Of a stretch of DNA of 64,000 nt, positions 7,819 to 16,681 are shown piece after piece. Position numbers and translations under genes: made by a program. How positions within the stretch are numbered: position 1 is the stretch's first letter; each line of letters begins with the position of its first letter. Source of the DNA: DATKYQ01 sp964640665 (GTDB taxonomy: Bacteria; Myxococcota; B64-G9); the NCBI GenBank assembly GCA_964640665.1, contig CAZXHT010000019.1, positions 1-64,000 on the forward strand, in the 5' to 3' direction. Under the pieces are notes generated by a model that was not told the origin of the DNA, ran no database searches, and worked only from the letters and a program-made list of their open reading frames with translations.

Positions 7819-9023
7819 CAACTCCCTCTAAGTATACCGATAGCCTCGACCGAACCGAGAACCCTTCCGAAACCATATGCTATGTTCTTGAGGCTGGCAA
7901 GGTGCAGGGTGGGGTCGGCGGCGGCGGTGCAGTCACCCAGGAAAAAGACATTGAAGTCGCGCACGAACGCCTCGCGGGCGGTAGTCTCGCAACACAGGTT
8001 GGTCATCACCCCGCCGATGAGCAAGTCGCAGACAGCGCCCGAGCGCAGGATCATATCGAGCCGCGTGCCGGCGAAGGCGTCGTAGCGGCACTTGCAGATC
8101 ACGGGCTCGTCCTGGCGCGGCTGGAAACGCTCGGCCAGCTCGGAATCGGCGCTTCCGGCGACGATCAGGCTGCGCCACCAACGCGACATGGCGCCCCCGT
8201 CCCGCTCGGGGTATTCATGAACGTGACGGGTGAAGATCACCGGCACCCCGGCCCGGCGGCAGGCGTCGATCACCGTGGCCAGGCGTTCGCCGGCCGCTGT
8301 CGACATGGGGATAAAACTGCCTCCCTGCGGGTCGACGAAAACCCGCTGCATGTCGATCACCAGCAGGGCGGTTCGCGCGGGCCTGAATGTCAGCCCGGGC
8401 CGGTCGAAAGGAGCGATGGCCGCCGCCAGGTCGCCGTCGATCTTAATGTCGGGCTCGATCTCGGGGGAGGGGATGGCGACCACCATCTCGCGCCGCAAAC
8501 GAACAGCGGGGGGCGTCTCGCTTGGCAGGAGTTCACGGGGCGCCGTGGCCGGTATTTCGTTAGTGGCCCGGACGCCTTCTTTTTCGAGCCAGGCGCAGGC
8601 ATAGGCGTAGACCTCGGCGTCCTTGAAAGCGAACCACTCTTGCCTGACCTGCGGGTAGGCAAGCAACTGATCCTTGAAACGCCGGAAAGCGCCTTTTCCC
8701 ACCAGCGTGGCCGAGAGCTTTTCGACCAACACCGGATCATCCAGGGTGCCGATGAAGTTCTGCATGGTGCGGTATCCCTCACGGGATGGACGCGGCTTGA
8801 GGTAAAGAAAGTTGTCGGCCGGCTCGGGCGGCTCGGGAATTTCCACAGAGCCCGTAAGGGTAACTACCTTGCCGCTGGTCAAATCCAGAAAGCTATGCGA
8901 CCGCGGCAACTGGTTTTCGAAGGACACAGCCAGGGCTTCCCAGTCCAACTCGATCTCAGCCCGCAGCTGACTACCAGCCAGTTGCTCCTCCTCCTCACCG
9001 GCCGTCTCGAAAACGTCTTCCAT
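7818..9023 (-). CDS. UPF0158 domain fused to isochorismatase-like cysteine hydrolase
   Basis: 401 residues. Residues about 20-150 match the uncharacterised UPF0158 family (FLDLTSGKVV, then FIGTLDDP, GKGAFRRFKD and WFAFKD). From about 205 an isochorismatase-fold hydrolase follows, with the expected triad: Asp in LLVIDMQRVF, Lys in CKCRYDAF and nucleophile Cys in VMTNLCCETTAREA. The second domain belongs to a fold that hydrolyses amides or ethers such as nicotinamide or N-carbamoyl compounds; the substrate is unknown. I do not recall this fusion as a known architecture. ATG 9023 is the start. It is read ahead of the triple-PilZ gene with a one-base overlap, so the two probably form one transcript. 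Confidence 0.8.
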   Translation of the reverse strand: MEDVFETAGEEEEQLAGSQLRAEIELDWEALAVSFENQLPRSHSFLDLTSGKVVTLTGSVEIPEPPEPADNFLYLKPRPSREGYRTMQNFIGTLDDPVLVEKLSATLVGKGAFRRFKDQLLAYPQVRQEWFAFKDAEVYAYACAWLEKEGVRATNEIPATAPRELLPSETPPAVRLRREMVVAIPSPEIEPDIKIDGDLAAAIAPFDRPGLTFRPARTALLVIDMQRVFVDPQGGSFIPMSTAAGERLATVIDACRRAGVPVIFTRHVHEYPERDGGAMSRWWRSLIVAGSADSELAERFQPRQDEPVICKCRYDAFAGTRLDMILRSGAVCDLLIGGVMTNLCCETTAREAFVRDFNVFFLGDCTAAADPTLHLASLKNIAYGFGRVLGSVEAIGILRGS

Positions 9024-9144
9024 GCTTTCCCTCTATTGCACCAAGGCCCGCCTTTTTCAATATTTTACGCCATATCAAAATATCTCTCAACCATATGAGA
9101 ATAATCGCCCTGCCGATAGCCGCAAGATCATGCTACCTGTCCGA

Positions 9145-9172
9145 TTGACTGGCTCTTACAATCGTGTATCAT
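9145..9172 (+). promoter_or_regulatory. Sigma-70-type promoter of the EF-G gene
   Basis: TTGACT at 9145-9150 and TATCAT at 9167-9172 stand 16 bp apart, each 5 of 6 with consensus. Transcription would begin near 9179. The -10 box overlaps an in-frame ATG at 9171, which argues against that ATG as the start of EF-G. Confidence 0.65.
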
Positions 9173-9218
9173 GCCCCTGCTTCGCCGAATGGGCGGCGGG
9201 GTTTCGGGAGGAAATGGC

Positions 9219-11282
9219 GTGTCCGGCAAGAAGGGCTCCGGTCAACTGCGGCTCAGGAACATCGGCATCATCGCTCATATCGATGCCGGCAAGACCACCG
9301 TGACCGAGCGATTCCTTTACTACACCGGCGTGATTCACCGCATGGGCGAGGTTCACGACGGGCAGGCTGTGATGGACTGGATGCCTCAGGAACAGGAGCG
9401 CGGCATTACCATTACCTCGGCCACTACCGTGCTGCCCTGGCGCAAACACGAGATCCATCTTATCGACACCCCGGGACACGTCGATTTCACGGTCGAGGTC
9501 GAACGCTCGCTGCGCGTGCTCGACGGGGCGGTGGTGGTCTTCTGCGCCGTGGGCGGGGTCGAGCCTCAGTCCGAGACCGTCTGGCACCAGGCCGAGCACT
9601 ACGGGATACCGCGCCTGGCCTTCATCAACAAGATGGACCGCGTCGGCGCCGATTTCGAGGGCTGCATCCGGCAGATGGAAGAACGGCTGGGTTGCCGTCC
9701 GGTTGCTATCCAGATCCCCCTGGGCAAGGAGGAAAAATTCGAGGGCGTCGTCGATCTGGTGAATTCGTGCGTGCTGCGCTGGCACACCGACGACATGGGT
9801 TCTACCTTCGACAGCGAACCGCTACAGGGAGAATTGCTCGAAGAAGCCGCTCCCTGGCGCGAGCGCATGCTCGAGGCGCTGGCCGACGAGGACGACCGGA
9901 TTGCCGAGGCGTTTCTCGGCGGCCAGGATATCCCCCCCGCCGATATCGACGCCACGCTGCGCCGGGCCTGCCTGGCCAACCGGGCCGTGCCGGTCCTGTG
10001 CGGCTCGGCCTTGCGCAACAAGGGTGTCCAACCGCTTTTGAACGCGGTGATCGACTACCTGCCGAACCCGATGGAATTGCCTCCCGTCGGGGGAGTGGAT
10101 CCGCGCACCAAGGAGCGGGTCGAGTTCGAGCGCACGCGCAAGGCGCCCTTCACCGGGCTGGCTTTCAAGGTACAGCTATGGGACGGCCGCAAGCACACCT
10201 ATCTGCGGATATACTCGGGGACCCTCTCGTCCAGCGCCACCATCTTCAACGCCAGCAAGCAAAAGGACGAGAAGATCTCGCGCCTGCTCAAGCTGCACGC
10301 CGACAAGAAAGAACGTCTGCAGAAGGCGCAGGCCGGCGATATCGTCGGTGTTGTCGGCCTGAAATTGGCGACCACGGGCGACACGTTTTGCACAAAAGAG
10401 CACCAGGTAATCTTCGAGCAGATGGAGTTCATGACCCCGGTCATTTCCATGGCCGTCGAGCCCAAGACGGGCCGCGACGAAGACAAGCTGCTGGAGTCTC
10501 TGGGCAAGATGGTCGACGAAGATCCCACCTTCACCGTGACCGAGGACACCGACACGGGCCAGACGATTCTGAGCGGGATGGGCGAGTTGCACCTTGAGAT
10601 CATCTCCGACCGCCTCAAGCGCGAGTTTCACATTCCCGTAAACACCGGCAAGCCGCAGGTCGTTTACCGCGAGACACTCGAGCGCCCGGCCGAGGTTAGC
10701 GAGCTCTTCGAGCGTAGCTTCGAGGAATCATCCCAGGCCAAGAATATGTTCGCCGGGATCACGATCTCCGCCAAGCCTGCCGAGCGCGGCGCCGGCATTA
10801 CTTTTACAAGCGAAGTGGAACAACCGAAAGAAGGCCACCCGATTCCCGCCGAATGGATCGCCGCGGTTGAGCAGGGCGTTCGTGAAGCCGCCGGCAGCGG
10901 TCCCCGGACGAGCTACCCGATGGCTGACATCTCGGTCGTGCTCAAGTCGATCGAGCAACGCGAGGGTGAGACGACGCCCGTTGTCCTGCACATCGCCGCC
11001 GCGGCAGCCTTTCGCTCGCTGTGCGACAAGGCCGGCACAGCCGTGCTGTTGCCTATCATGGCGCTCGAGGTGGTGACTCCCGACGATTTCACCGGGACGG
11101 TCATCGGCGATCTCAACGCCCGCGGCGGCAAGGTCGAGGGAATCGAGAAACGCGCCACGCGCACGGTGGTCCACGCCAGGGTGCCGATGACCAAGATGTT
11201 CGGCTATTCGACCGACCTGCGCTCGATAACCGAGGGCCGGGCGACATTCAGCATGCAGTTTTTGAAGTTCGACACGGTCTGA
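9219..11282 (+). CDS. fusA: Translation elongation factor G (paralogue class uncertain)
   Basis: 687 residues, normal EF-G length. GTPase motifs: P-loop A19-H-I-D-A-G-K-T26, switch I QERGITITS, DTPGH, NKMD and a GSAL loop. Domains II to V follow, with GMGELHLEI in domain III and the usual domain IV/V sequences (ARGG, GYSTDLRS). It catalyses translocation on the ribosome. An ATG at 9171 is open in frame but lies in the promoter. I choose GTG 9219 because GGGAGG (9206-9211) sits 7 bases upstream and the length then fits. It stands alone, not in the str operon with rpsL/rpsG/tuf, so it may be one of the second EF-G types found in Deltaproteobacteria and spirochaetes. Three genes follow in the same direction. 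Confidence 0.93.
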   Translation: MSGKKGSGQLRLRNIGIIAHIDAGKTTVTERFLYYTGVIHRMGEVHDGQAVMDWMPQEQERGITITSATTVLPWRKHEIHLIDTPGHVDFTVEVERSLRVLDGAVVVFCAVGGVEPQSETVWHQAEHYGIPRLAFINKMDRVGADFEGCIRQMEERLGCRPVAIQIPLGKEEKFEGVVDLVNSCVLRWHTDDMGSTFDSEPLQGELLEEAAPWRERMLEALADEDDRIAEAFLGGQDIPPADIDATLRRACLANRAVPVLCGSALRNKGVQPLLNAVIDYLPNPMELPPVGGVDPRTKERVEFERTRKAPFTGLAFKVQLWDGRKHTYLRIYSGTLSSSATIFNASKQKDEKISRLLKLHADKKERLQKAQAGDIVGVVGLKLATTGDTFCTKEHQVIFEQMEFMTPVISMAVEPKTGRDEDKLLESLGKMVDEDPTFTVTEDTDTGQTILSGMGELHLEIISDRLKREFHIPVNTGKPQVVYRETLERPAEVSELFERSFEESSQAKNMFAGITISAKPAERGAGITFTSEVEQPKEGHPIPAEWIAAVEQGVREAAGSGPRTSYPMADISVVLKSIEQREGETTPVVLHIAAAAAFRSLCDKAGTAVLLPIMALEVVTPDDFTGTVIGDLNARGGKVEGIEKRATRTVVHARVPMTKMFGYSTDLRSITEGRATFSMQFLKFDTV

Positions 11283-11324
11283 GATCGCTTCTCAGTAAGT
11301 GCTCGGGAGTGTATTGTAGGGTGC

Positions 11325-12329
11325 ATGAACCGGAATGACGAACGGGCGGCACGCAAGCGCAAGCGATGGATTACCAGAGGAGCGCTGCTGGGCGTTTTCT
11401 TGCTGGGACTGGGCCTGGGGTGGTTGCTCGTTCCCGCGGGCGAGTGGGCCTATCTCGACCTGCAGGCCGACTCGGACGCGGTTCATCGCTTCGCGGTGTT
11501 GTGGTTGCCGATTTCGGGCGTCGTCTTCCTGTTCTTCTGGCCCATCGGCCGCGTTTTCGAGGAGTTCGTCTGGGTGCGCCGGGTTACCCTGGCCGTCATG
11601 GCTATAGCGCTCGCGTTCGGCGCCGGGGTAGCAAGTCACGTTCTGCGCTTCGACGGCGGCATCGAACGCGCCGGTCTGCGAGGCCAGATGTTGGCATACA
11701 GCACCAAGGTGCCCGGGATCGGCGGTTCCTGGCTGCTTGGCCCCTATCGCGAGGACGACGACGGGCCGGGAATCGCCACGGACAAGTTGCCCGGGGGCGA
11801 TTATCTGACGCTCGACAAGCGCAGACTGGCCCGGCGGACGGCTGCTGACGGGTATCGCTGGAGCCGCCACCGGGACGGTCTCTGGCCGGCCATGTTGGTG
11901 GTAACGCCCGTTACAGTGCTTCTGGCAATGCCGTCGGGGCAATACCCAGACGATATCACGATCAGCGCGGTCGAGTTGGTGTCGGGACGCGGGCTGTTCG
12001 ATTTTCATTGCCTGGGCAACCGGGTTTCGGCTCCGGTGGTGCGCGGCGAGATTCTGGCCTTCACGATCGGCAGACCGTCGAGTTCGGCCGTCTACTTGCT
12101 GAACTTGCGAGAAATCAAGCTCGCCTGGTCGAGGTTTCTGCCCCAGGTCACCGGGCTGCCGCCGCGTCTGGACGCCTCCTGGGTGGAGGTGGCACAGGGT
12201 TCTACGATTTTGCGGCTGGCTGCGCGGGACGGTCGTGAGATCGGACGCAGCCAGGCCTGCGCGGATCCGGCCGCCGCCCGGGTTGCCTGCCGCGCCGGGC
12301 AGGTGATAGCCTGGCTTAACCAGGAGTGA
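11325..12329 (+). CDS. Membrane protein of unknown function
   Basis: 334 residues. A basic N-terminus (RKRKR) is followed by about three membrane segments in the first 110 residues (18-37, 58-80 and 88-105). Residues 110-330 look like a mostly beta-structured, probably extracytoplasmic domain with no motif I recognise. Another weakly hydrophobic stretch lies near 190-205. ATG 11325 lies 42 bp after EF-G. The stop shares one base with the next gene, so it reads as the first of a three-gene group with a TPR protein and a CrtC/AttH-like lipoprotein. No function assigned. Confidence 0.75.
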   Translation: MNRNDERAARKRKRWITRGALLGVFLLGLGLGWLLVPAGEWAYLDLQADSDAVHRFAVLWLPISGVVFLFFWPIGRVFEEFVWVRRVTLAVMAIALAFGAGVASHVLRFDGGIERAGLRGQMLAYSTKVPGIGGSWLLGPYREDDDGPGIATDKLPGGDYLTLDKRRLARRTAADGYRWSRHRDGLWPAMLVVTPVTVLLAMPSGQYPDDITISAVELVSGRGLFDFHCLGNRVSAPVVRGEILAFTIGRPSSSAVYLLNLREIKLAWSRFLPQVTGLPPRLDASWVEVAQGSTILRLAARDGREIGRSQACADPAAARVACRAGQVIAWLNQE

Positions 12330-13150
12330 TGGTGAGACGCGATCAGCAGGACATGTTCTCGGACCCCGTTTCCCGCGCGCGCGAGTTGAAAGTGCGGGGA
12401 CGGTTCGACGAGGCGCACAAGCTGCTGCAGGCAGCCATCGCGGAAAATCCGGTCGACTCCAAGGCTAGGGCCTCGCTGGCCGACCTGTTCTATCGCCGCG
12501 GCGAGTACCGCCGGGCGATGGGCTTAGCCGGAGGAATTCTGCGGGACGATCCGGACGATCCGCGCGCCCTGGTGGTAATGGGCAACGTGCTGCGCAAGCG
12601 GAAAAAGCCAGGCGAGGCACTCGAGTATTTTCGCCTGGCCCTGGCGATAGCCGAGACGGATTACCTGTGGCTGCGAGTGGCGGCCTGCCGCCTGGATCTG
12701 AAGCAACCAAACGAGGCGCTGGGCGCACTGGCGCGCGCCGATGAATTCCGGCCGGACACGCGTGAAGGACTGCGCCTGCGCGCCATGGCGGCGCGCCTGC
12801 TCGGCAACGCCCGCATGGAAGAAGAGACCTTGCGGCGGGCCGCAGGCAAGGCTCCCCTGGATCCCGATGCGTTCGCCGCCTTCGTAATTCCACTGCTGGC
12901 CGACTTGGCGCCTCGAAAGGCGGCCCTGGAATCCGAGAAGATGCGTGCCGAAGCCGGACAGGAGGCGAACTCGGGCTTGCTTCTGTTCGAGGCCCGCCGG
13001 TTGCACAAGGGGCACGACCCGGCCAGAGCCCTGGAGCGGGTCGAACTGTTGCTCTCCCGGGATCCGCTGCCGGAGATACGCTCAGCGGCGGAAGAACTGC
13101 GGGAGAGCCTCACGCGGATCATGCGGCCCGAGGATGGAGTGTATAAATGA
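12329..13150 (+). CDS. TPR repeat protein
   Basis: 273 residues of alpha-helical tetratricopeptide repeats: RFDEAHKLLQAAIAENP, EYRRAMGLAGGILRDDP, KPGEALEYFRLALA and further weaker units. There is no signal peptide, so it is cytoplasmic. Such proteins act as scaffolds and the partner is unknown. The start codon ATG 12329 overlaps the previous stop (TGATG), with CAGGAG directly upstream. GTG at 12326 or 12332 are alternatives. The end overlaps the next gene by 4 bp (ATGA). It sits between two envelope proteins, so a role in their assembly is possible but unproven. Confidence 0.8.
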   Translation: MVRRDQQDMFSDPVSRARELKVRGRFDEAHKLLQAAIAENPVDSKARASLADLFYRRGEYRRAMGLAGGILRDDPDDPRALVVMGNVLRKRKKPGEALEYFRLALAIAETDYLWLRVAACRLDLKQPNEALGALARADEFRPDTREGLRLRAMAARLLGNARMEEETLRRAAGKAPLDPDAFAAFVIPLLADLAPRKAALESEKMRAEAGQEANSGLLLFEARRLHKGHDPARALERVELLLSRDPLPEIRSAAEELRESLTRIMRPEDGVYK

Positions 13151-14166
13151 AACGCTCGACATTCACATGTTTGTGCGCCGCCTTGGCCGCCCTCTCGTGC
13201 GCCTGCGGCCCGGGTCAACGCGCCTGCCCGCCGGCAAATACCGACATCGTACTGCCGGGCGATGAATCGCCGCATGCTAACGACATGGAATGGTGGTACT
13301 ACACCGGTCACCTGTTGACTGCCTCGGGTCGGCGCTACGGGTTCGAGCTGAGCTTTTTCCAGACCTTTGCCAACGAGCAGGTGGGTTACGTCGGCCACTT
13401 CGCCGTCTCCGATCCGCGGGCGGGAGAACACACCTACTCGCAGAAGATCCAGGCTCCGCCCGGCATTTTCCCCTCGTTCGATATCGATATCGACGACTGG
13501 AACATCCACCGCGAAGGCGACTCGCATCGCCTGCGGGCCGATATGGAAAACTACGCCATCGATCTCGAACTCGTGCCTGAGAAGCCTGTAGTTTATCACG
13601 GCAAGAGGGGCGTGATCGAGATGGGCGGAAACATGCAGTCCTACTACTACTCGATGACTCGCATGCAGGCGAGCGGAATCATGAAGGTCGACGGCCTGGA
13701 CGAGGCCGTTACCGGGATAGCCTGGCACGATCACCAATGGGGCGACTTCGACGCTTTTGCCTCCGACGGCTGGGACTGGTTCAGCATGCAACTCGATGAC
13801 CAGACCGAGGTGATGATCTTCATATTGCACTTCAAGGATCAGGGCCCGACTCTCACCGGCGGTACTTTTGTCGACGCCGATGGTTGCGCGAGCACGTTCG
13901 ATTCCTTCGAGGCCCAGGCGCTGGGCGAATGGACCAGTCCTCACACCGGAGGCGTCTATCCGATGAACTGGAACCTTTCGATCCCATCGTTCGACCTCGA
14001 TCTATTGCTGAGCGTGACAGTGGACGATCAGGAGATGGATTGCCGAGCCACCACGCTAAACACCTACTGGGAGGGAGAGATCGAGATCGCCGGCACCCGG
14101 CGAGGGATCGCGGTTGATGGCCTTGGTTACGTCGAACTGGCCGGTTACGGCCCCTGGGGCCCGTGA
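13147..14166 (+). CDS. CrtC/AttH-like secreted lipocalin-type protein
   Basis: 339 residues with a signal peptide and cysteines at 18 and 20. The lipobox is imperfect, so lipidation is likely but not certain. Residues H43-A-N-D-M-E-W-W-Y-Y are the signature of the carotenoid 1,2-hydratase/AttH family, two lipocalin-like barrels. GIAWHDHQWGDF in the middle and GYVELAGYG at the end are also typical. The members are secreted or periplasmic lipid-handling proteins; CrtC hydrates carotenoids and AttH is of uncertain role. No carotenoid genes and no ABC transporter of the usual AttEFGH group are nearby. It overlaps the TPR gene by 4 bp. Confidence 0.8.
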   Translation: MKRSTFTCLCAALAALSCACGPGQRACPPANTDIVLPGDESPHANDMEWWYYTGHLLTASGRRYGFELSFFQTFANEQVGYVGHFAVSDPRAGEHTYSQKIQAPPGIFPSFDIDIDDWNIHREGDSHRLRADMENYAIDLELVPEKPVVYHGKRGVIEMGGNMQSYYYSMTRMQASGIMKVDGLDEAVTGIAWHDHQWGDFDAFASDGWDWFSMQLDDQTEVMIFILHFKDQGPTLTGGTFVDADGCASTFDSFEAQALGEWTSPHTGGVYPMNWNLSIPSFDLDLLLSVTVDDQEMDCRATTLNTYWEGEIEIAGTRRGIAVDGLGYVELAGYGPWGP

Positions 14167-14173
14167 GACAACG

Positions 14174-14656
14174 TTATGGATAGGGCCGGGACAGCCTGAC
14201 GGCTGTCTGTCCGGCCGAATAGCTGCCGTGTCGCGGATCGATTACCTCGAATCCGTGGCGCGCGAAAAATTCCAATCCGACGCTGTTGGTATCGGCGCAG
14301 GTGAGCTGGATCTCGCGAATGTCGCGCCATTCGCTCATCTCGTCGATTAGCCGCATGGCGTTTGTAAGCAACTCGCCGCCCACACCGTGTCGCCGGTATT
14401 CGGGCGTCACCGCCAGCGCCAGCAGGTCGGCGATCCAGGCCGAGGAATCGGTCTCGCCCTTGGTCCAGGGGATGAACCCGAACATGACGAAGCCGACAAT
14501 TTTTGGGCCCACCCGCGCTACGAAAGTGGTTACCCCCTGCGAAGCGAAAAAGCGCGGCAAGATCTCGCCGTAGTCGCCGTAGACGCCGAAAACCTGGCCG
14601 GCGATCCCGCGAATCTGCTTTAAATCTTCGGGGCGTGATTGTTCGATCGCGGCCAT
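14174..14656 (-). CDS. GNAT-family N-acetyltransferase
   Basis: 160 residues from ATG 14656. The GNAT core is clear: beta strands FVARVGPKIVGFVMF and ADLLALAVTPEYRRHGVGGELL with the acetyl-CoA pyrophosphate loop R-R-H-G-V-G, then LTCADTNSVGLEFFARHGFE. It transfers an acetyl group to an unknown amine; resemblance to RimI is only general. The frame stays open upstream to ATG 14773, only 22 bp from the divergent gene's start, with no ribosome site. I prefer 14656 because the GNAT fold begins there and about 140 bp remains for the divergent promoters, but 14695 and 14773 are possible. Confidence 0.75.
   Translation of the reverse strand: MAAIEQSRPEDLKQIRGIAGQVFGVYGDYGEILPRFFASQGVTTFVARVGPKIVGFVMFGFIPWTKGETDSSAWIADLLALAVTPEYRRHGVGGELLTNAMRLIDEMSEWRDIREIQLTCADTNSVGLEFFARHGFEVIDPRHGSYSAGQTAVRLSRPYP
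14184..14216. terminator. Strong hairpin between convergent genes (possible bidirectional terminator)
   Basis: GGCCGGGACAGCC (14184-14196) pairs with GGCTGTC and CCGGCC on the other side, closing at 14216 with a two-base bulge. It lies 18 bp after the AttH-like stop and inside the last codons of the converging acetyltransferase. There is no T-tract on the plus side, so terminator use is an inference. Confidence 0.4.
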
Positions 14657-14794
14657 GGGAAGAGACTGCCAGCCGACAATACAGACGTCAACCATGTTGA
14701 GCAGGCGATGTAAACGGATCGGTTCGATTCGATGTTGCCCCGCCTGGCCTGGAAATGATATCGTATTATCCATCAATTGCGAATGAGGTGCCTG

Positions 14795-16681
14795 ATGACG
14801 AAAAAAATTCCCCTATTTCTGTTCGTCGTGCTTGCTCTGGGGCTGACCCTGGCAGCCATGCCCACATGGGCGGGAGAACTGTTTTCGGTTGTGCCGGACA
14901 ACGCCTCGCCGGGCGACAGCCTGCAAATAATCATTACCGCCGGCCAGGATGACGTCTTTATTTTACCGGCCGTCGTGAATTTCGACCCCGGCACGACAAT
15001 CATGACGGACGAACCAATCTTGTTGGACACAAACGTGATGGTCATTACCATACAGATTCCCGAGGCCACGGAAGGCAGTCATTGCGGGTTGCAGGATGTG
15101 ACGGTCGTTGACCAGATCACAACCTACAACGGCCAGGGACTGTTCGAGGTCGTCTGCGGAACGAGCCAGCCACGGCTGATCTCGGTGGCTCCCGATTCGG
15201 CCTATGCCGGCCAGGCGCTTCAGGTCACCGTGACGGGGGTCGACACGCACTTCGAAGAGGGAATTTCGAGCCTCTCGTTCTCGGGCACGGGTATTACCGT
15301 CAACTCGACTTCCGTCGCCGCCGCCACTGCGCTGACCGCGCAGATAAGCATTGATCAGGCCGCCGCCGCCGGGGCCCGTAACGTCAGCGTCACCACGGCG
15401 GACGAGACGGCTAACGGCGCGGGAATGTTCACGGTGGAAGAACCCCAGGTCGAGGTAACGCCCTCGATCGGTACGCAGGGCAGCATGTTGCCTTCGGTGA
15501 CCATTCACGGCGGTCCGGGCACTTTCAGTACCGGGACAGGAGTCAGCCTCGGAGAAGGCGTGACCATCGGCTCACAGGCCAGCCCGGACGGACAAACGCT
15601 GGTGTTATCCGACGTGACTATTGCGGTCAACGCACCGGTCGGGTCTCACGACCTGGTTCTGACCTCGCCGGCACTGCAACAGCCGGGCGCCTTTACCGTC
15701 GTGCAGGGGCCCGACACGCTCTTGTTGTCGATCGATCCCACCCACGGCGACCGCGGGCACCCGGGCCTTTTGGTGAGCTTGGTCGGCCAGAACACTCACT
15801 TCGATGCCGGCGATGTGAGTGTTTCGCTGTTTGCCGACAACACCCGGTCTACAGGCCTCGATGCGAGCGACCCAACCCACCTGGACGCCAAACTGATTTT
15901 GGGCACTCTGTCGCAGGAGGGCCTGACCGATGTCAGCGTCGAGTTGGGGCGCGCCTCCGTCTGTAGCAATTGTGAGAAAGTTATTCTGGCCGACGGTTTC
16001 GAAATTACGACCCCCGGCGCCCTGACCGACATCGTCCCGGCCGTGCTCGAGGCCGGCGGGAGCGTCGACATCGAAATCACGGCCAGCGACGGTCAGTTCG
16101 TTCAGGGAGAGACCAGCCTTGTCATCTCGCCCCCCGAAGATATCGAGGTGACCGGCCTGAACGTGACGGACGCCGACCACTTGAGCGCCACATTGAATAT
16201 TAGCGCCGACGCCTCGGGAGAGCCGCGAAACGCTGCGGCCGTGACCGGCACGGAGGTCGCTCTGGGTGAGGGCCTGATCGACGTATTCCGGCCGGCCATC
16301 GAAAGCGTCATCCCGCCCAGCGGTTTGGTGGGCACAACTATGTCCGTGACGATAACCGGTCAGGACGTGGTCTTCGAGGAGAGTAACGAGGTCTTGTTCT
16401 CGGGCGCGGGCATCGACGTCTCGGCGCCGGTTGTGAATCAGGACGAGACCAACAAGATCAAAGTCAGCCTGACAATCGCCGCCGATGCCGAAAAGACGGC
16501 TCGTGACGTGACCGTCAAGATAGGCACCGTCGAACTAATCGCCCCCAAGGCTTTCCAGGTCACCAGCCTGCCAATCAAGCCTCCTCCCGGCGGCTGCGGT
16601 TGCGGGGCCACGGCCCCGTCGCCGCCGGCGGGGCTGCCAGGCCTGCTATTCTTGTTGCTGATCGTCAGGCGTCGCACCTGA
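14795..16681 (+). CDS. Secreted IPT/TIG-like repeat protein with MYXO-CTERM-like anchor
   Basis: 628 residues. A signal peptide (MTKKIPLFLFVVLALGLTL, cleaved near AMPTWAG) is followed by about six Ig-like units of roughly 90 residues. Each begins with a phrase such as ISVAPDSAYAGQALQVTVTG or IESVIPPSGLVGTTMSVTITG, typical of IPT/TIG repeats. The C-terminus reads GGCGCG, a short Pro/Ala linker, a hydrophobic LLFLLL segment and a final RRRT, resembling the MYXO-CTERM sorting signal processed on the cell surface in myxobacteria. I infer a surface-anchored adhesin-like protein. Start ATG 14795 has GAGGTG five bases upstream. Its 3' end overlaps the converging gene by 36 bp. Confidence 0.8.
   Translation: MTKKIPLFLFVVLALGLTLAAMPTWAGELFSVVPDNASPGDSLQIIITAGQDDVFILPAVVNFDPGTTIMTDEPILLDTNVMVITIQIPEATEGSHCGLQDVTVVDQITTYNGQGLFEVVCGTSQPRLISVAPDSAYAGQALQVTVTGVDTHFEEGISSLSFSGTGITVNSTSVAAATALTAQISIDQAAAAGARNVSVTTADETANGAGMFTVEEPQVEVTPSIGTQGSMLPSVTIHGGPGTFSTGTGVSLGEGVTIGSQASPDGQTLVLSDVTIAVNAPVGSHDLVLTSPALQQPGAFTVVQGPDTLLLSIDPTHGDRGHPGLLVSLVGQNTHFDAGDVSVSLFADNTRSTGLDASDPTHLDAKLILGTLSQEGLTDVSVELGRASVCSNCEKVILADGFEITTPGALTDIVPAVLEAGGSVDIEITASDGQFVQGETSLVISPPEDIEVTGLNVTDADHLSATLNISADASGEPRNAAAVTGTEVALGEGLIDVFRPAIESVIPPSGLVGTTMSVTITGQDVVFEESNEVLFSGAGIDVSAPVVNQDETNKIKVSLTIAADAEKTARDVTVKIGTVELIAPKAFQVTSLPIKPPPGGCGCGATAPSPPAGLPGLLFLLLIVRRRT

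Noticed and set aside
9171..9218. ATG 9171 as start of EF-G
   Set aside because: It overlaps the -10 box of the promoter and has no ribosome site; GTG 9219 has one.
12661..13944. Long antisense frame across the TPR and AttH-like genes
   Set aside because: Two real genes on the other strand explain the region and the translation has no domain.
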